Origin: Acidobacteriota bacterium
GTDB taxonomy: Bacteria > Acidobacteriota > Thermoanaerobaculia > Thermoanaerobaculales > Sulfomarinibacteraceae
Assembly: GCA_013152925.1 (NCBI GenBank)
Contig: JAADFK010000190.1
Location: forward strand, 1 to 47,846
Length of the DNA stretch: 47,846 nucleotides
Direction: 5' to 3'
Shown here in pieces: positions 1 through 8,520 of the stretch. A program made the translations under genes and the position numbers. The notes beneath the pieces were generated by a model, which was given only the letters and a program-made list of their open reading frames with translations, searched no databases and was not told the DNA's origin. Numbering within the stretch: the first letter of the stretch is position 1; every line of letters begins with the position of its first letter.

Positions 1-124
1 CACCGCCGTCGTCCGGCCGCTGACGCGCCGCCCCCTGCGCCCGGCGGCCGGGGAGCTCGCGGACAACCCGCGCGCGCGGTCCGCCAGGTTACGCGCCGTG
101 GAGCGAATCGGGGAAGGCCCATGA
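1..124 (+). CDS. rsmH: 16S rRNA (cytosine-1402-N4)-methyltransferase RsmH, C-terminal end only
   Basis: Only the last 40 codons are in the window; the frame opens at base 2 and stops at 122-124. The end reads PRARSARLRAVERI, preceded by Leu-Ala-Asp-Asn, which is the usual C-terminal signature of RsmH (ENPRARSAKLRVAER in relatives). RsmH N4-methylates C1402 of 16S rRNA in the ribosomal P site and normally sits just before ftsL in dcw clusters, as here. Its TGA overlaps the ATG of ftsL in ATGA, so the two are probably translationally coupled. The gene is cut by the window edge, not broken. Confidence 0.9.
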   Translation, partial: TAVVRPLTRRPLRPAAGELADNPRARSARLRAVERIGEGP

Positions 125-465
125 CCGAGCCCCTGGCCATCCGCCCCTCCAACCGTTTCCTGGTCCGCCAGCGGGACCGGCACTGGCTCCGCGTTCTGGC
201 GGCGGCCCTCCTGCTGGCGCTGGCCCTCGGCAGTGTCCTGGCGCTGGTGGGCTGGCCGCCCCTGGAGGTGACGGCGATCCATTACGATCTCCTGCGCCTG
301 CGTGCCCAGGTCAGCAAGCTGGAGCGGCAGCGGCGCATCCTCGAGGTTCAGCTGGAGGCCCAGCGCTCTCCCAGGGTCCTGGCGCGCCGGGCGCGGGCCC
401 TTGGCCTGGTTCCACCCGAGGAGGCCGGCGCGGTATCGGGCGCCAACGCCGGGAGGACGCCGTGA
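121..465 (+). CDS. ftsL: Cell division protein FtsL
   Basis: Small bitopic divisome protein of 114 residues, a usual size for FtsL. It has a short basic cytoplasmic N-terminus, one hydrophobic segment at about residues 25-48, then a Leu/Arg/Gln-rich coiled coil at about 50-90 (LRAQVSKLERQRRILEVQLE) in the periplasm. FtsL sequences are poorly conserved, so the call rests on topology, length and its place between rsmH and ftsI. In other bacteria FtsL works with FtsB and FtsQ to activate FtsWI; no ftsB is seen here. Start ATG overlaps the rsmH stop, and its own stop overlaps the GTG start of ftsI (GTGA). Confidence 0.88.
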   Translation: MTEPLAIRPSNRFLVRQRDRHWLRVLAAALLLALALGSVLALVGWPPLEVTAIHYDLLRLRAQVSKLERQRRILEVQLEAQRSPRVLARRARALGLVPPEEAGAVSGANAGRTP

Positions 466-2186
466 GCGTCCGCCGGCTGAGATTCGTGGTGGTGGTCCTC
501 CTGCTGGCCGTCGCCCTGGTGGGAGCACGGGCCGTCCAGGTCATGGTGGCCGGCCACCGCCGCTACGCCCTCCTGGCGCGGCGGCAACAGCAGCAGACGC
601 TGACCGTTCCGTCCCTGCGTGGAGAGATCCGGAGCCGGGACGGGTACCTCCTGGCCACCAGCGTGAGCCGGATCGCCGTACAGGTGGACCGGAAGGCCTT
701 GCCCTACCCCGAGCTCTTCGCCGAGGCCGCAGCGCCCCTGTTGCACCGGAGCCCGCAGGCCCTTCTCGATCGCCTCCTGAGCGGCCCGAGGATGGTGTGG
801 GCGGCCCAACAGGTGGAGGTGGCGGCCGCCACGGCGGTCCGGCGCCTGGCGCCCGGCGCCGTCGTCCTGGTTCCCGACAGCTCCCGGCTCTATCCCCTGG
901 GCCGCCTTGCAGCACCGGTTCTCGGCTTCGTCGGACGGGAGGAGCTTCGCACCGTGGGCCGAGCCGGCCTTGAGCACTACTACGATACGATCCTCGCCGG
1001 CGAATCCAGCCGCTACCTGGCCGTCCGCGACGCCGTCCAGCGCAAGCTCCTGCTTCGCCGCCTCAAGAGCGGCCGGGCTGGCTTCGACCTGGAGCTGACC
1101 CTGGACGCGCGGCTCCAAGAGGCCTGTGAGTCGATCCTCTCGGAGACCGTTCACGAGGTGACCGCCCGGTCGGCCTCGGCCGTGGTGCTCGAGCCCTTCA
1201 CCGGAGAGATCCTGGCCCTGGCGTCCGTGCCCGGCTTCGATCCCTCCGATCCCGGCGCCGCCCCGCGTTACAACTGGCGCTGCCACCCCTTGCAGGAGGC
1301 CTTCGAGCCCGGATCCACCGCCAAGCCGCTGGTGGCGGCCGCCGCCCTCGCCGCCGGCGTCCTTCGCCGCGGCGAGCGCTTCGACTGCCGCGCCCGGGGA
1401 ATCCTCCTCGCGGGTCACTGGATCCGAGACCACGCCACCCCGGGGGTCTACACCATCGACGACGTCATCGCCCAGTCCTCCAACGCGGCCATGGCGCGCA
1501 TCGCCGGCAGGATCCCCAGGGCCTTTCTGTGGCGGGCCCTGGACGGTTTCGGCTTCGGCCGCCGTACGGGCATCGGCTTCCCCGCCGAGGCTCACGGCAG
1601 CCTCCACCCTCCGAAGACCTGGTCCAAGCTGAGCGCCTCCGGTCTCGCCCTGGGCCAGGAGCTGACAGTGACGCCGCTGCAGCTGGCCGCGGCCTACGCC
1701 GCCATGGCGAACGGCGGCTGGCTGGTCCGGCCCCGCCTGGTGCTCAAGGCGAACGGGGGCGGTATCCGCTCGGCCACCGGCCCCACCTACACGGCCCGCG
1801 TGCTGGACGCCGGCCTGGCACGCCGCATCCGCCGGATGCTCCGCCAGGTGGTGGTGGAGGGTACCGGCACCCTGGCCGAGGTCCCCGGTTACCCCGCGTG
1901 CGGCAAGACGGGGACCGCGCAGCGGGCCACCGCCGGACACTTCGACGACATTCACCACGTGGCGTGGTTCGCCGGCTTCCTCCCATGGGACGCCCCGCGG
2001 GCGGTCATCGTCGTCGCCGTGGAGCAACCGGTCCGCGATTACTGGGCCTCCTCGGTGGCCGCCCCGTGCTTCCGCAGGATCGGCGCGGCGGCCATGCGGA
2101 TTCTCGAGGTGCCGCCGACGGGCGCCGCCCTGCCCGTCCGCCTGGCCCGCTCCGACGCCCGGACCGACGGTGGAGGTGGGGTGTGA
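462..2186 (+). CDS. ftsI: Septal peptidoglycan transpeptidase FtsI (PBP3, class B PBP)
   Basis: Class B penicillin-binding protein of 574 residues that cross-links septal peptidoglycan in the periplasm together with FtsW. An N-terminal membrane anchor lies at about residues 7-25, followed by a PBP dimer domain and the transpeptidase domain. The three catalytic motifs are present: S285-T-A-K288 (nucleophile Ser285), S339-S340-N341 and K482-T-G484. No PASTA domain is seen at the C-terminus. GTG start, chosen because it overlaps the ftsL stop and sits behind GGGAGG. The C-terminal end overlaps murE by four bases. Confidence 0.95.
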   Translation: MSVRRLRFVVVVLLLAVALVGARAVQVMVAGHRRYALLARRQQQQTLTVPSLRGEIRSRDGYLLATSVSRIAVQVDRKALPYPELFAEAAAPLLHRSPQALLDRLLSGPRMVWAAQQVEVAAATAVRRLAPGAVVLVPDSSRLYPLGRLAAPVLGFVGREELRTVGRAGLEHYYDTILAGESSRYLAVRDAVQRKLLLRRLKSGRAGFDLELTLDARLQEACESILSETVHEVTARSASAVVLEPFTGEILALASVPGFDPSDPGAAPRYNWRCHPLQEAFEPGSTAKPLVAAAALAAGVLRRGERFDCRARGILLAGHWIRDHATPGVYTIDDVIAQSSNAAMARIAGRIPRAFLWRALDGFGFGRRTGIGFPAEAHGSLHPPKTWSKLSASGLALGQELTVTPLQLAAAYAAMANGGWLVRPRLVLKANGGGIRSATGPTYTARVLDAGLARRIRRMLRQVVVEGTGTLAEVPGYPACGKTGTAQRATAGHFDDIHHVAWFAGFLPWDAPRAVIVVAVEQPVRDYWASSVAAPCFRRIGAAAMRILEVPPTGAALPVRLARSDARTDGGGGV

Positions 2187-3640
2187 GGCTCGAGACCCTC
2201 GCCCGGCGTCTTCCCGGAGCCCTGCTCGAAGGGGATGGCGCCGTCGATGTGCGTGGCATCAGCCACGATTCCCGGCGCATCGAGCGGGGTTGGATCTTCG
2301 CCGCCCTCCCGGGAGCCAGGACCCACGGCCTGGAATACCTGGAGGAGGCAGTCTCGCGGGGGGCCGCCGCGGTGCTCAGCGACCGGAGCCCCGGGGGCTT
2401 GTGTCCCTGGCTTCACAGCGACCGGCCGCGCCGGGACACGGCGCTGGCCGCCTGGGCGCTGGCCGGCGATCCGCAGGACCGCCTGCAGCTGGTGGGTATC
2501 ACTGGCACCAACGGCAAGAGCACGACAGCGGACCTCCTGGCCCGGGTCTTCGGGGCGGCCGGCCGGCCCGCCGGCCTCTTCGGCACCCTCTCCTACCGGG
2601 TCGCCGGCCGGTCGATCCCCGCCGAGCGGACCACCCCCGAGGCGCCCGACCTCGCCCCGCTCCTGGCGGCACTGGAGGCGGCCGGGGGCCGGTCCGCCGT
2701 CATGGAGGTCTCCTCCCACGCCATCGCCATGGACCGGGTCGCCGGCTTGAAGTTCCAGGTGGCCGTCCTGACCAACCTCTCGCGGGACCACCTGGACTTC
2801 CACGGCGACATGGAGAGCTACTTCGCCGTCAAGCGCCGACTCTTCGACGAGTTGCTGGCGCCCGGCGGCCGGCGGGTGTTGCCCGCCGGCGATCCCTGGG
2901 CCCGGAGGCTCCTCGAGACCCCCCGGGAGGGCGACGTCACCTGGGGAATCGGGGCGGGGACGGTCGCCGCGGTCCGGCCGGCGATGAGCCTCGAGGGAAG
3001 CGACTTCACGCTGCGTTACGGCGAGGAGGAGGCGCCGGTCCACTTCCCCCTGGTCGGCGAGCACAACCTGAGCAACGCCATGGCGGCCGCCGCCGCCGCG
3101 CTCGCCGCCGGCTTGCCGCTCCGGGCCGTTCGCGAGGCATTGGAGATGGCCACGCCACTGCCCGGGCGTCTGCAACCGGTCTCCACCGGCCTGCCCTTCC
3201 CTGTGTTCGTCGACTACGCCCACACGCCCGACGGCCTCCGGGCCGTGCTCGAGAGTCTCCGGGCAGTGACCAGCCGGCGGATCGTGCTTGTGTTCGGGGC
3301 CGGCGGAGACCGCGACACCGGAAAACGGGGGCCCATGGGCGAGGCGGCGGGCCGGCTCGCCCACACCGTCATCGTCACCTCCGACAACCCTCGCAGCGAG
3401 GATCCGGCGACCATCGCCGCCGCCGTCGCCGCGGGCGTCCGTGCGGCCGGCGGCTCGCCCCTGGTGGAGCTCGACCGGCGGCGGGCCATCGCCATGGGCC
3501 TCGAAGCTGCGGACGAGCATTCGCTGCTCCTGGTGGCGGGCAAGGGCCACGAGGACTACCAGGAGATCGATGGGCGGCGGCTGCCCTTCTCCGATGCCGC
3601 GGTGATCGCCGAGCTGGCCGGAGGTATCACATGCGCCTGA
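2183..3640 (+). CDS. murE: UDP-MurNAc-tripeptide synthetase MurE (meso-diaminopimelate-adding)
   Basis: ATP-dependent cytoplasmic Mur ligase of 485 residues that adds the third residue to UDP-MurNAc-L-Ala-D-Glu. The P-loop GITGTNGKST is at 105-114. The specificity motif D401-N-P-R404 is the one found in meso-diaminopimelate-adding enzymes rather than L-lysine ones, so the peptidoglycan is inferred to be mDAP type. The open frame runs far upstream into ftsI, but GTG at 2183 is the right start: it overlaps the ftsI stop in GTGA, follows GGAGGTG, and gives the usual family length. Confidence 0.95.
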   Translation: MRLETLARRLPGALLEGDGAVDVRGISHDSRRIERGWIFAALPGARTHGLEYLEEAVSRGAAAVLSDRSPGGLCPWLHSDRPRRDTALAAWALAGDPQDRLQLVGITGTNGKSTTADLLARVFGAAGRPAGLFGTLSYRVAGRSIPAERTTPEAPDLAPLLAALEAAGGRSAVMEVSSHAIAMDRVAGLKFQVAVLTNLSRDHLDFHGDMESYFAVKRRLFDELLAPGGRRVLPAGDPWARRLLETPREGDVTWGIGAGTVAAVRPAMSLEGSDFTLRYGEEEAPVHFPLVGEHNLSNAMAAAAAALAAGLPLRAVREALEMATPLPGRLQPVSTGLPFPVFVDYAHTPDGLRAVLESLRAVTSRRIVLVFGAGGDRDTGKRGPMGEAAGRLAHTVIVTSDNPRSEDPATIAAAVAAGVRAAGGSPLVELDRRRAIAMGLEAADEHSLLLVAGKGHEDYQEIDGRRLPFSDAAVIAELAGGITCA

Positions 3641-5010
3641 GCGCCGGGCGGATCGCGGAGATTGTCGGGGGTATTCTCGAGGGAGAGCCCGGCGCTGTCG
3701 TCACCGGCGCCGAGGTGGACTCGCGCCGGGTTCGTCCCGGGGACCTCTTCATCGCCCTGCCCGGCGCCCAACGGGACGGTCACGCCTACGTGGCCTCGGC
3801 GCTCGACGCCGGAGCGGCAGCCCTGGTCCGCAGGTCGGCCGATCTGTTGCCGCCACCGGAGGGCAAGGCGCTGATCCGGGTCGGGGACCCGCTGGCGGCC
3901 TACCATCGTCTTGCCGCCCACGAGCGGGACCGTCATTCCTGGAAGGTCGCAGGTATCACCGGCTCCGTCGGCAAGACCACCACCAAGGAGATCCTGGCCC
4001 GCCTGCTGGAGGTCCGTTGGCGCACCGGGGCCTCGGAGGGCAACCGCAACTCCACGCTCGGGCTGCCGGCCGAGCTACTCAGCCAGCCGGAGGATGTGGA
4101 GGTCTTCGTCGCCGAGCTGGGCATGAGCCACCCCGGCGAGCTGGACATGCTGGGGAGCATCGTCCGCCCCGACCTCCTGGTCTACACCCGCATCACGGCG
4201 GCCCACACCGAGTTCTTCCCCGATATCTCGGCCATCGTGCGGGCCAAGGCCGAGCTCCTGGAGCACGTGGCGCCGGACGGTGTCGTTCTGCTCAACGCCA
4301 TGGATCCCCACCACGAGGAGCTGGCCGCGGAGGCGACGGTCCGGGTCGTCCGCTTCGGCGCCCAAGGCACCGCCGCCTGGGCCGAAGAGGTCGAGGACCG
4401 TGGGCTCCTGGGGTCGGCATTCACGCTGGTCCTCGGCGACGGGCGATACCGTGTGGAGCTTCCACTGGCTGGCCTTCACCAGGTGGAGAACTACCTGGCC
4501 GCCGTGACGGCCGCCGCCGAGCTGGGGGTAGCCGCCGAGGATTCGGTGAAGACCGCCGCCGAGCTCGAGGCGGCGCCCCGGCGCGGGCGTGTGCTGCGCC
4601 TGCCCTCCGGAATCACCCTGGTCGACGACAGCTACAACGCGTCGCCGCTGGCCATGGAGCGCGTTCTCGCCCTGCTGGCCGGATCGCCCGGACGGCGGGT
4701 GGCCGTGCTCGGCGAGATGTACGAGCTCGGGCCCATGGCCCGGGAAGCGCACCAGGAGATCGGCGCCCTGGCCGCAGCCTCCTGTGACCGGTTGCTGACC
4801 GTCGGCGCGGCCCACGCCGCCCTGATGGCCCACGCCGCGCGCGACGCCGGCATGGACCCCTCCGCCGTCATGGAGGCCGCCGACGCCCACGAGGCGCTGG
4901 AATTGCTGCGCCCGGTGCTCGAGAGCGGAGATCTCGTGCTGGTCAAGGGCTCCCGGGGTGTGGGCTTGGACGCGCTGGTGGACGAGATCGTCCGGGAGGA
5001 GGTGGCCTGA
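3631..5010 (+). CDS. murF: UDP-MurNAc-tripeptide:D-Ala-D-Ala ligase MurF
   Basis: Mur ligase of 459 residues that adds D-Ala-D-Ala to complete the UDP-MurNAc-pentapeptide in the cytoplasm. The P-loop GITGSVGKTT is at 108-117, followed by the Mur ligase middle domain with a GNxN motif (EGNRNSTLG) and the C-terminal domain with VDDSYNASP, all typical of MurF. It overlaps murE by ten bases (ATGCGCCTGA), with GGAGGT just upstream inside murE. The supplier of D-Ala-D-Ala, ddl, is not in this window. Its stop shares one base with the mraY start (TGATG). Confidence 0.95.
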   Translation: MRLSAGRIAEIVGGILEGEPGAVVTGAEVDSRRVRPGDLFIALPGAQRDGHAYVASALDAGAAALVRRSADLLPPPEGKALIRVGDPLAAYHRLAAHERDRHSWKVAGITGSVGKTTTKEILARLLEVRWRTGASEGNRNSTLGLPAELLSQPEDVEVFVAELGMSHPGELDMLGSIVRPDLLVYTRITAAHTEFFPDISAIVRAKAELLEHVAPDGVVLLNAMDPHHEELAAEATVRVVRFGAQGTAAWAEEVEDRGLLGSAFTLVLGDGRYRVELPLAGLHQVENYLAAVTAAAELGVAAEDSVKTAAELEAAPRRGRVLRLPSGITLVDDSYNASPLAMERVLALLAGSPGRRVAVLGEMYELGPMAREAHQEIGALAAASCDRLLTVGAAHAALMAHAARDAGMDPSAVMEAADAHEALELLRPVLESGDLVLVKGSRGVGLDALVDEIVREEVA

Positions 5011-6095
5011 TGCTCTACTGGCTCCTCTACCCGCTCCACGACGTCTGGATCGGCTTCAACGTCTTCCGGTACATCACCTTCCGCGTCGGCATGGCGATCA
5101 TCACGGCCTTCTTCGCCAGCCTCCTCCTGGGACCTTCGATCATTGACTGGCTGGCCGGCCTCAAGATCCGCCAGACCATCCGCGAGGAGGGACCGGCGCA
5201 CCACCAGGTCAAGTCGGGAACGCCAACCATGGGGGGCGTCCTGATCGTCAGCGCCACGGTCGTGTCCACACTCCTGTGGACCGATCTCGCCAACCGCTAC
5301 GTCTGGACCGTGCTGGCCGTGACCCTGGCCTATGCGGCCATCGGCTTCGCCGACGACTGGATCAAGGTGGTCAAGCATCGCAACCTCGGCCTGAGGGCCT
5401 GGCAGAAGCTGGTCCTCCAGGCCATGTTCGGCCTCGCTGCAGGCCTGGCCGTCCGCCAGGTGGCTCTCCCCGCGGCCCATGCCGGTGCCCTGGCCTTCCC
5501 CTTCTTCAAGGACCTGCTCGTCCCGCTGGGGTGGCTCTACCTTCCCTTCGTCATGATCGTCCTCATGGGCGCCTCGAACGCGGTCAACCTGACCGACGGC
5601 CTGGACGGCCTGGCCATCGGCGCCATGGCCATCGCTTCGGCCACGTACACCATCCTGCTCTACGCCTCGGGCCACGCCCGAATCGCCGACTACCTCCACA
5701 TTGTCTCGGTCCCGGGCTCGGGCGAGGTGGCCGTCTTCACCGGCGCCGTGGTCGGGGCGGCCATGGGCTTCCTCTGGTTCAACTGTCATCCGGCGCGAGT
5801 GTTCATGGGCGACGTGGGCTCGCTCGGGCTCGGCGGCGCCATCGGCGTCGTCGCCGTGGTCGCCAAACAGGAGCTCCTCCTGGTCATCGTCGGCGGCCTC
5901 TTCGTGGTGGAGGCCCTCTCCGTCATGATCCAGGTGGGCTCCTACAAGCTCCGCCGCAAACGAGTCTTCCGCATGGCGCCCCTGCACCACCACTTCGAGC
6001 TCAAGGGGTGGAGCGAGACCCAGGTTGTCGTTCGCTTCTGGATCATCGCCATCCTCTTCGGCCTGGCGGGCCTGGCCACCCTGAAGCTGAGGTGA
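5010..6095 (+). CDS. mraY: Phospho-MurNAc-pentapeptide transferase MraY (lipid I synthesis)
   Basis: Polytopic inner-membrane enzyme of 361 residues, the normal MraY length with about ten membrane spans. It moves phospho-MurNAc-pentapeptide to undecaprenyl phosphate to make lipid I. Family motifs are visible: GTPTMGG near residue 70, ADDWIK near 115, NLTDGLDGLA near 192, MGDVGSL near 266 and HHHFELKGW near 324. Start ATG overlaps the murF TGA by one base and follows AGGAGGTG. Its stop overlaps the murD GTG. Confidence 0.97.
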   Translation: MLYWLLYPLHDVWIGFNVFRYITFRVGMAIITAFFASLLLGPSIIDWLAGLKIRQTIREEGPAHHQVKSGTPTMGGVLIVSATVVSTLLWTDLANRYVWTVLAVTLAYAAIGFADDWIKVVKHRNLGLRAWQKLVLQAMFGLAAGLAVRQVALPAAHAGALAFPFFKDLLVPLGWLYLPFVMIVLMGASNAVNLTDGLDGLAIGAMAIASATYTILLYASGHARIADYLHIVSVPGSGEVAVFTGAVVGAAMGFLWFNCHPARVFMGDVGSLGLGGAIGVVAVVAKQELLLVIVGGLFVVEALSVMIQVGSYKLRRKRVFRMAPLHHHFELKGWSETQVVVRFWIIAILFGLAGLATLKLR

Positions 6096-7438
6096 GCGTG
6101 GCGTACACGGCCCCCTCCCGCCTCCTCGTCGCCGGCCTGGGCGCCTCCGGGCAGGCGGCCGTGCGCCTGGCCGCGGCCGGCGGCTCGGCCATCGCCGTCA
6201 CCGATCTGCGCCCCGAGGCCGAGCTGGCGGAGATCCTCCATGAGCTTCCCCCCGTGGAGGCCGTCTTCGCCGGGGGTCACCCGGAGGCGTGTCTGGATGG
6301 AGTGGAGCTCGTGGTGACCAGCCCCGGCGTCCCCGCGGACGCACCGCTGCTCGCAGAGGCCCGGCGGCGGATGATTCCCGTGGTAACGGAGGTCGAATTC
6401 GCCTGGTTCCACCGGCCCGGCGTTCCCCTGGCCGCCGTCACCGGGTCCAACGGCAAGAGCACGGTGACGAGCCTGATTGCCGAAATGCTGCGCCACGGCG
6501 GCACGGCCGCCGCCGCCGGAGGCAACCTGGGGCCACCGGCCTCCCAGTTGATCCTCGAGGGGGGCTGGGACGCCTGGGTCCTGGAGATCTCCAGCTTCCA
6601 GGCCGAGATGCTGACCGCCATGGCGCCCCGTGCCGGCGTCCTCCTCAACCTGTGCCAGGACCACCTGGAGCGCCACCCGGACATGGCGTCCTACCTCGCC
6701 GCCAAGCTGCGCCTCTTCGCCCACCAGGGCCCGGGCGACCTGGCCGTGCTCAACGCCGACGATCCCGCGGTCGCCGCGGCCTCCACCCCCGGCCGCCGCA
6801 TGTTCTTCTCCCTCGAAGGCGCGGCCGACGCGTGGAGCGACGGCACATGGCTCATTCTCGAGGGCCAGCCCCTGATGGAGGTCTCGCGCCTGGGCCTCGC
6901 CGGCCGGCACAACGTGGCCAACGCCCTGGCGGCTACCCTGGCGGCCCACGAGCTCGGAACGCCCCGCGAGGCCATCGCCACCGCCCTCGAGAGCTTCCGT
7001 GGATTGCCCCACCGCCACACCGTGGTCGCCGACCACAACGGTATCCGGTGGGTGGACGACAGCAAGGCCACCAACGTGGGCGCCACCCTGGCGGCGCTGA
7101 GCGGCTACGACCAGCGCTCCGTCCTCCTGATCCTCGGCGGCCTGGGCAAGGGCCAGGACTTCTCCATCCTGGCGCCGGCCGTTCACAGGGCGGCTCGCAA
7201 GGTCTACCTGATCGGGCGGGACGCCGGGCTCATCGCCCAGGCCCTCGGGGACACCGTTCCCCTGGAGCGCTGCGGCACGCTCGAACGAGCCGTCGAGTCC
7301 GCACGCGCCGATGCCCGTCCCGGTGAAACCGTCCTCCTGGCGCCGGCCTGCGCCTCCTTCGACCAGTTCACGGGCTACGCGGAGCGTGGCGACCTGTTCG
7401 CCGCCCTGGCGGCCAAGGAGGGGGTCCCATGCCGCTGA
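6092..7438 (+). CDS. murD: UDP-MurNAc-L-alanine:D-glutamate ligase MurD
   Basis: Mur ligase of 448 residues adding D-Glu to UDP-MurNAc-L-Ala. It has an N-terminal Rossmann-like domain (LVAGLGASGQAA), a P-loop with K122 (TGSNGKST), and the C-terminal DDSKATN motif that is a MurD hallmark. GTG at 6092 is preferred because it overlaps the mraY stop (GTGA) like other junctions here; GTG at 6098 is a possible alternative two codons later. A much longer upstream open frame is only the alternate frame of mraY. It overlaps ftsW by ten bases. Confidence 0.94.
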   Translation: MSVAYTAPSRLLVAGLGASGQAAVRLAAAGGSAIAVTDLRPEAELAEILHELPPVEAVFAGGHPEACLDGVELVVTSPGVPADAPLLAEARRRMIPVVTEVEFAWFHRPGVPLAAVTGSNGKSTVTSLIAEMLRHGGTAAAAGGNLGPPASQLILEGGWDAWVLEISSFQAEMLTAMAPRAGVLLNLCQDHLERHPDMASYLAAKLRLFAHQGPGDLAVLNADDPAVAAASTPGRRMFFSLEGAADAWSDGTWLILEGQPLMEVSRLGLAGRHNVANALAATLAAHELGTPREAIATALESFRGLPHRHTVVADHNGIRWVDDSKATNVGATLAALSGYDQRSVLLILGGLGKGQDFSILAPAVHRAARKVYLIGRDAGLIAQALGDTVPLERCGTLERAVESARADARPGETVLLAPACASFDQFTGYAERGDLFAALAAKEGVPCR

Positions 7439-8520
7439 AGCAGCGCTACGACCGCATCCTGATCGCCGCCACGGCCGTTCAAACCGTCCTCGGCCTGGCC
7501 CTGGTCGCCTCGGCCTCGTGGCTGATCGCCGAGGAACGGTACAACCGCCCGGGCACCTGGTTCGTCCTCTGGCAGGCGGCCGCCGCCGTCACCGGCCTGG
7601 CCGTTCTCGTGGCCGCCATGCACCTGCGCCGGCGTCTGTTGGAGGATGAGCGGCTGGCCTGGGCCGGCCTCGCCGCGGCCTGGCTTGCCCTGGCGGCGGC
7701 TTTCGTCAGCCCCGAGATCGCCCACACGCACCGATGGCTGAGCCTCGGCGGCCTCTCTATCCAGCCATCCGTTCTGGCCCGCGTGGCGGTGATCTTCTTC
7801 GCCGCGGTGGAGCTGGCGCGGGCGGCCGGCGAGGGCTGGCCCGTGCGCCGTCTGCTGCGCTTCGGCGCCGCCATCGGCGTCACGGCGCTGCTGATCGTCC
7901 TGGAGCCCGACCTGGGCTCGGCCGCCCTACTCGTCGCCGTCGCCGCCACCATGGCCTGGGTCGCCGGCCTGCCGGCACGGTACATGGCCGCTCCGGCAGC
8001 CGTCGGGCTTCTCGGCGGCATCGTCGCCGTCCTCGCCGAGCCCTACCGCCTGGCTCGAATCCGTGCCTTCCTCGATCCGGACGCCGCTTCCGCCGCCGCC
8101 TGGCAGACCCGCCAGAGCCTGATCGCCCTGGGCTCCGGAGGTCTGACCGGCCGCGGCTATGGCGCCGGCCTCCAGAAGCTCTTTTTCCTTCCCGAACCCC
8201 ACACGGACTTCATCCTCGCCATCGCCGGGGAGGAGCTCGGCCTCCTGGGGGTCGGGTTCATCCTGCTGATCGCCGCCGTCATCGTCTGGCGGGGACTGGC
8301 CATCGCCGGGCGGCAGGAGCAACGGTCCCTGGGTCTCCTGGCCTTCGGCCTGACATTCGCCTTCGCCCTGCAGACCCTGCTCCACGCGGCGGTGTGCTTC
8401 GGTCTGGCGCCCCCCAAGGGCATCCCGCTGCCGCTCATCAGCTACGGACGCACCGACCTGGTCGTGACCATGGCCTCGCTCGGTCTGCTGCTCAACCTGT
8501 CGCGGGAGGTCGGCGCATGA
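7429..8520 (+). CDS. ftsW: Septal peptidoglycan glycosyltransferase FtsW (SEDS family)
   Basis: SEDS-family membrane protein of 363 residues with about ten membrane spans; with FtsI it polymerises septal glycan from lipid II. The conserved extracytoplasmic stretch EPHTDFILAIAGEELG contains the Asp that aligns with the catalytic Asp of characterised SEDS proteins. The last conserved motif reads LISYGRTDLV, where most FtsW/RodA proteins have ISYGGSS, a notable departure. RodA paralogues have the same fold; position between murD and murG makes FtsW the better call. ATG overlaps murD by ten bases behind AAGGAGG. Confidence 0.92.
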   Translation: MPLKQRYDRILIAATAVQTVLGLALVASASWLIAEERYNRPGTWFVLWQAAAAVTGLAVLVAAMHLRRRLLEDERLAWAGLAAAWLALAAAFVSPEIAHTHRWLSLGGLSIQPSVLARVAVIFFAAVELARAAGEGWPVRRLLRFGAAIGVTALLIVLEPDLGSAALLVAVAATMAWVAGLPARYMAAPAAVGLLGGIVAVLAEPYRLARIRAFLDPDAASAAAWQTRQSLIALGSGGLTGRGYGAGLQKLFFLPEPHTDFILAIAGEELGLLGVGFILLIAAVIVWRGLAIAGRQEQRSLGLLAFGLTFAFALQTLLHAAVCFGLAPPKGIPLPLISYGRTDLVVTMASLGLLLNLSREVGA

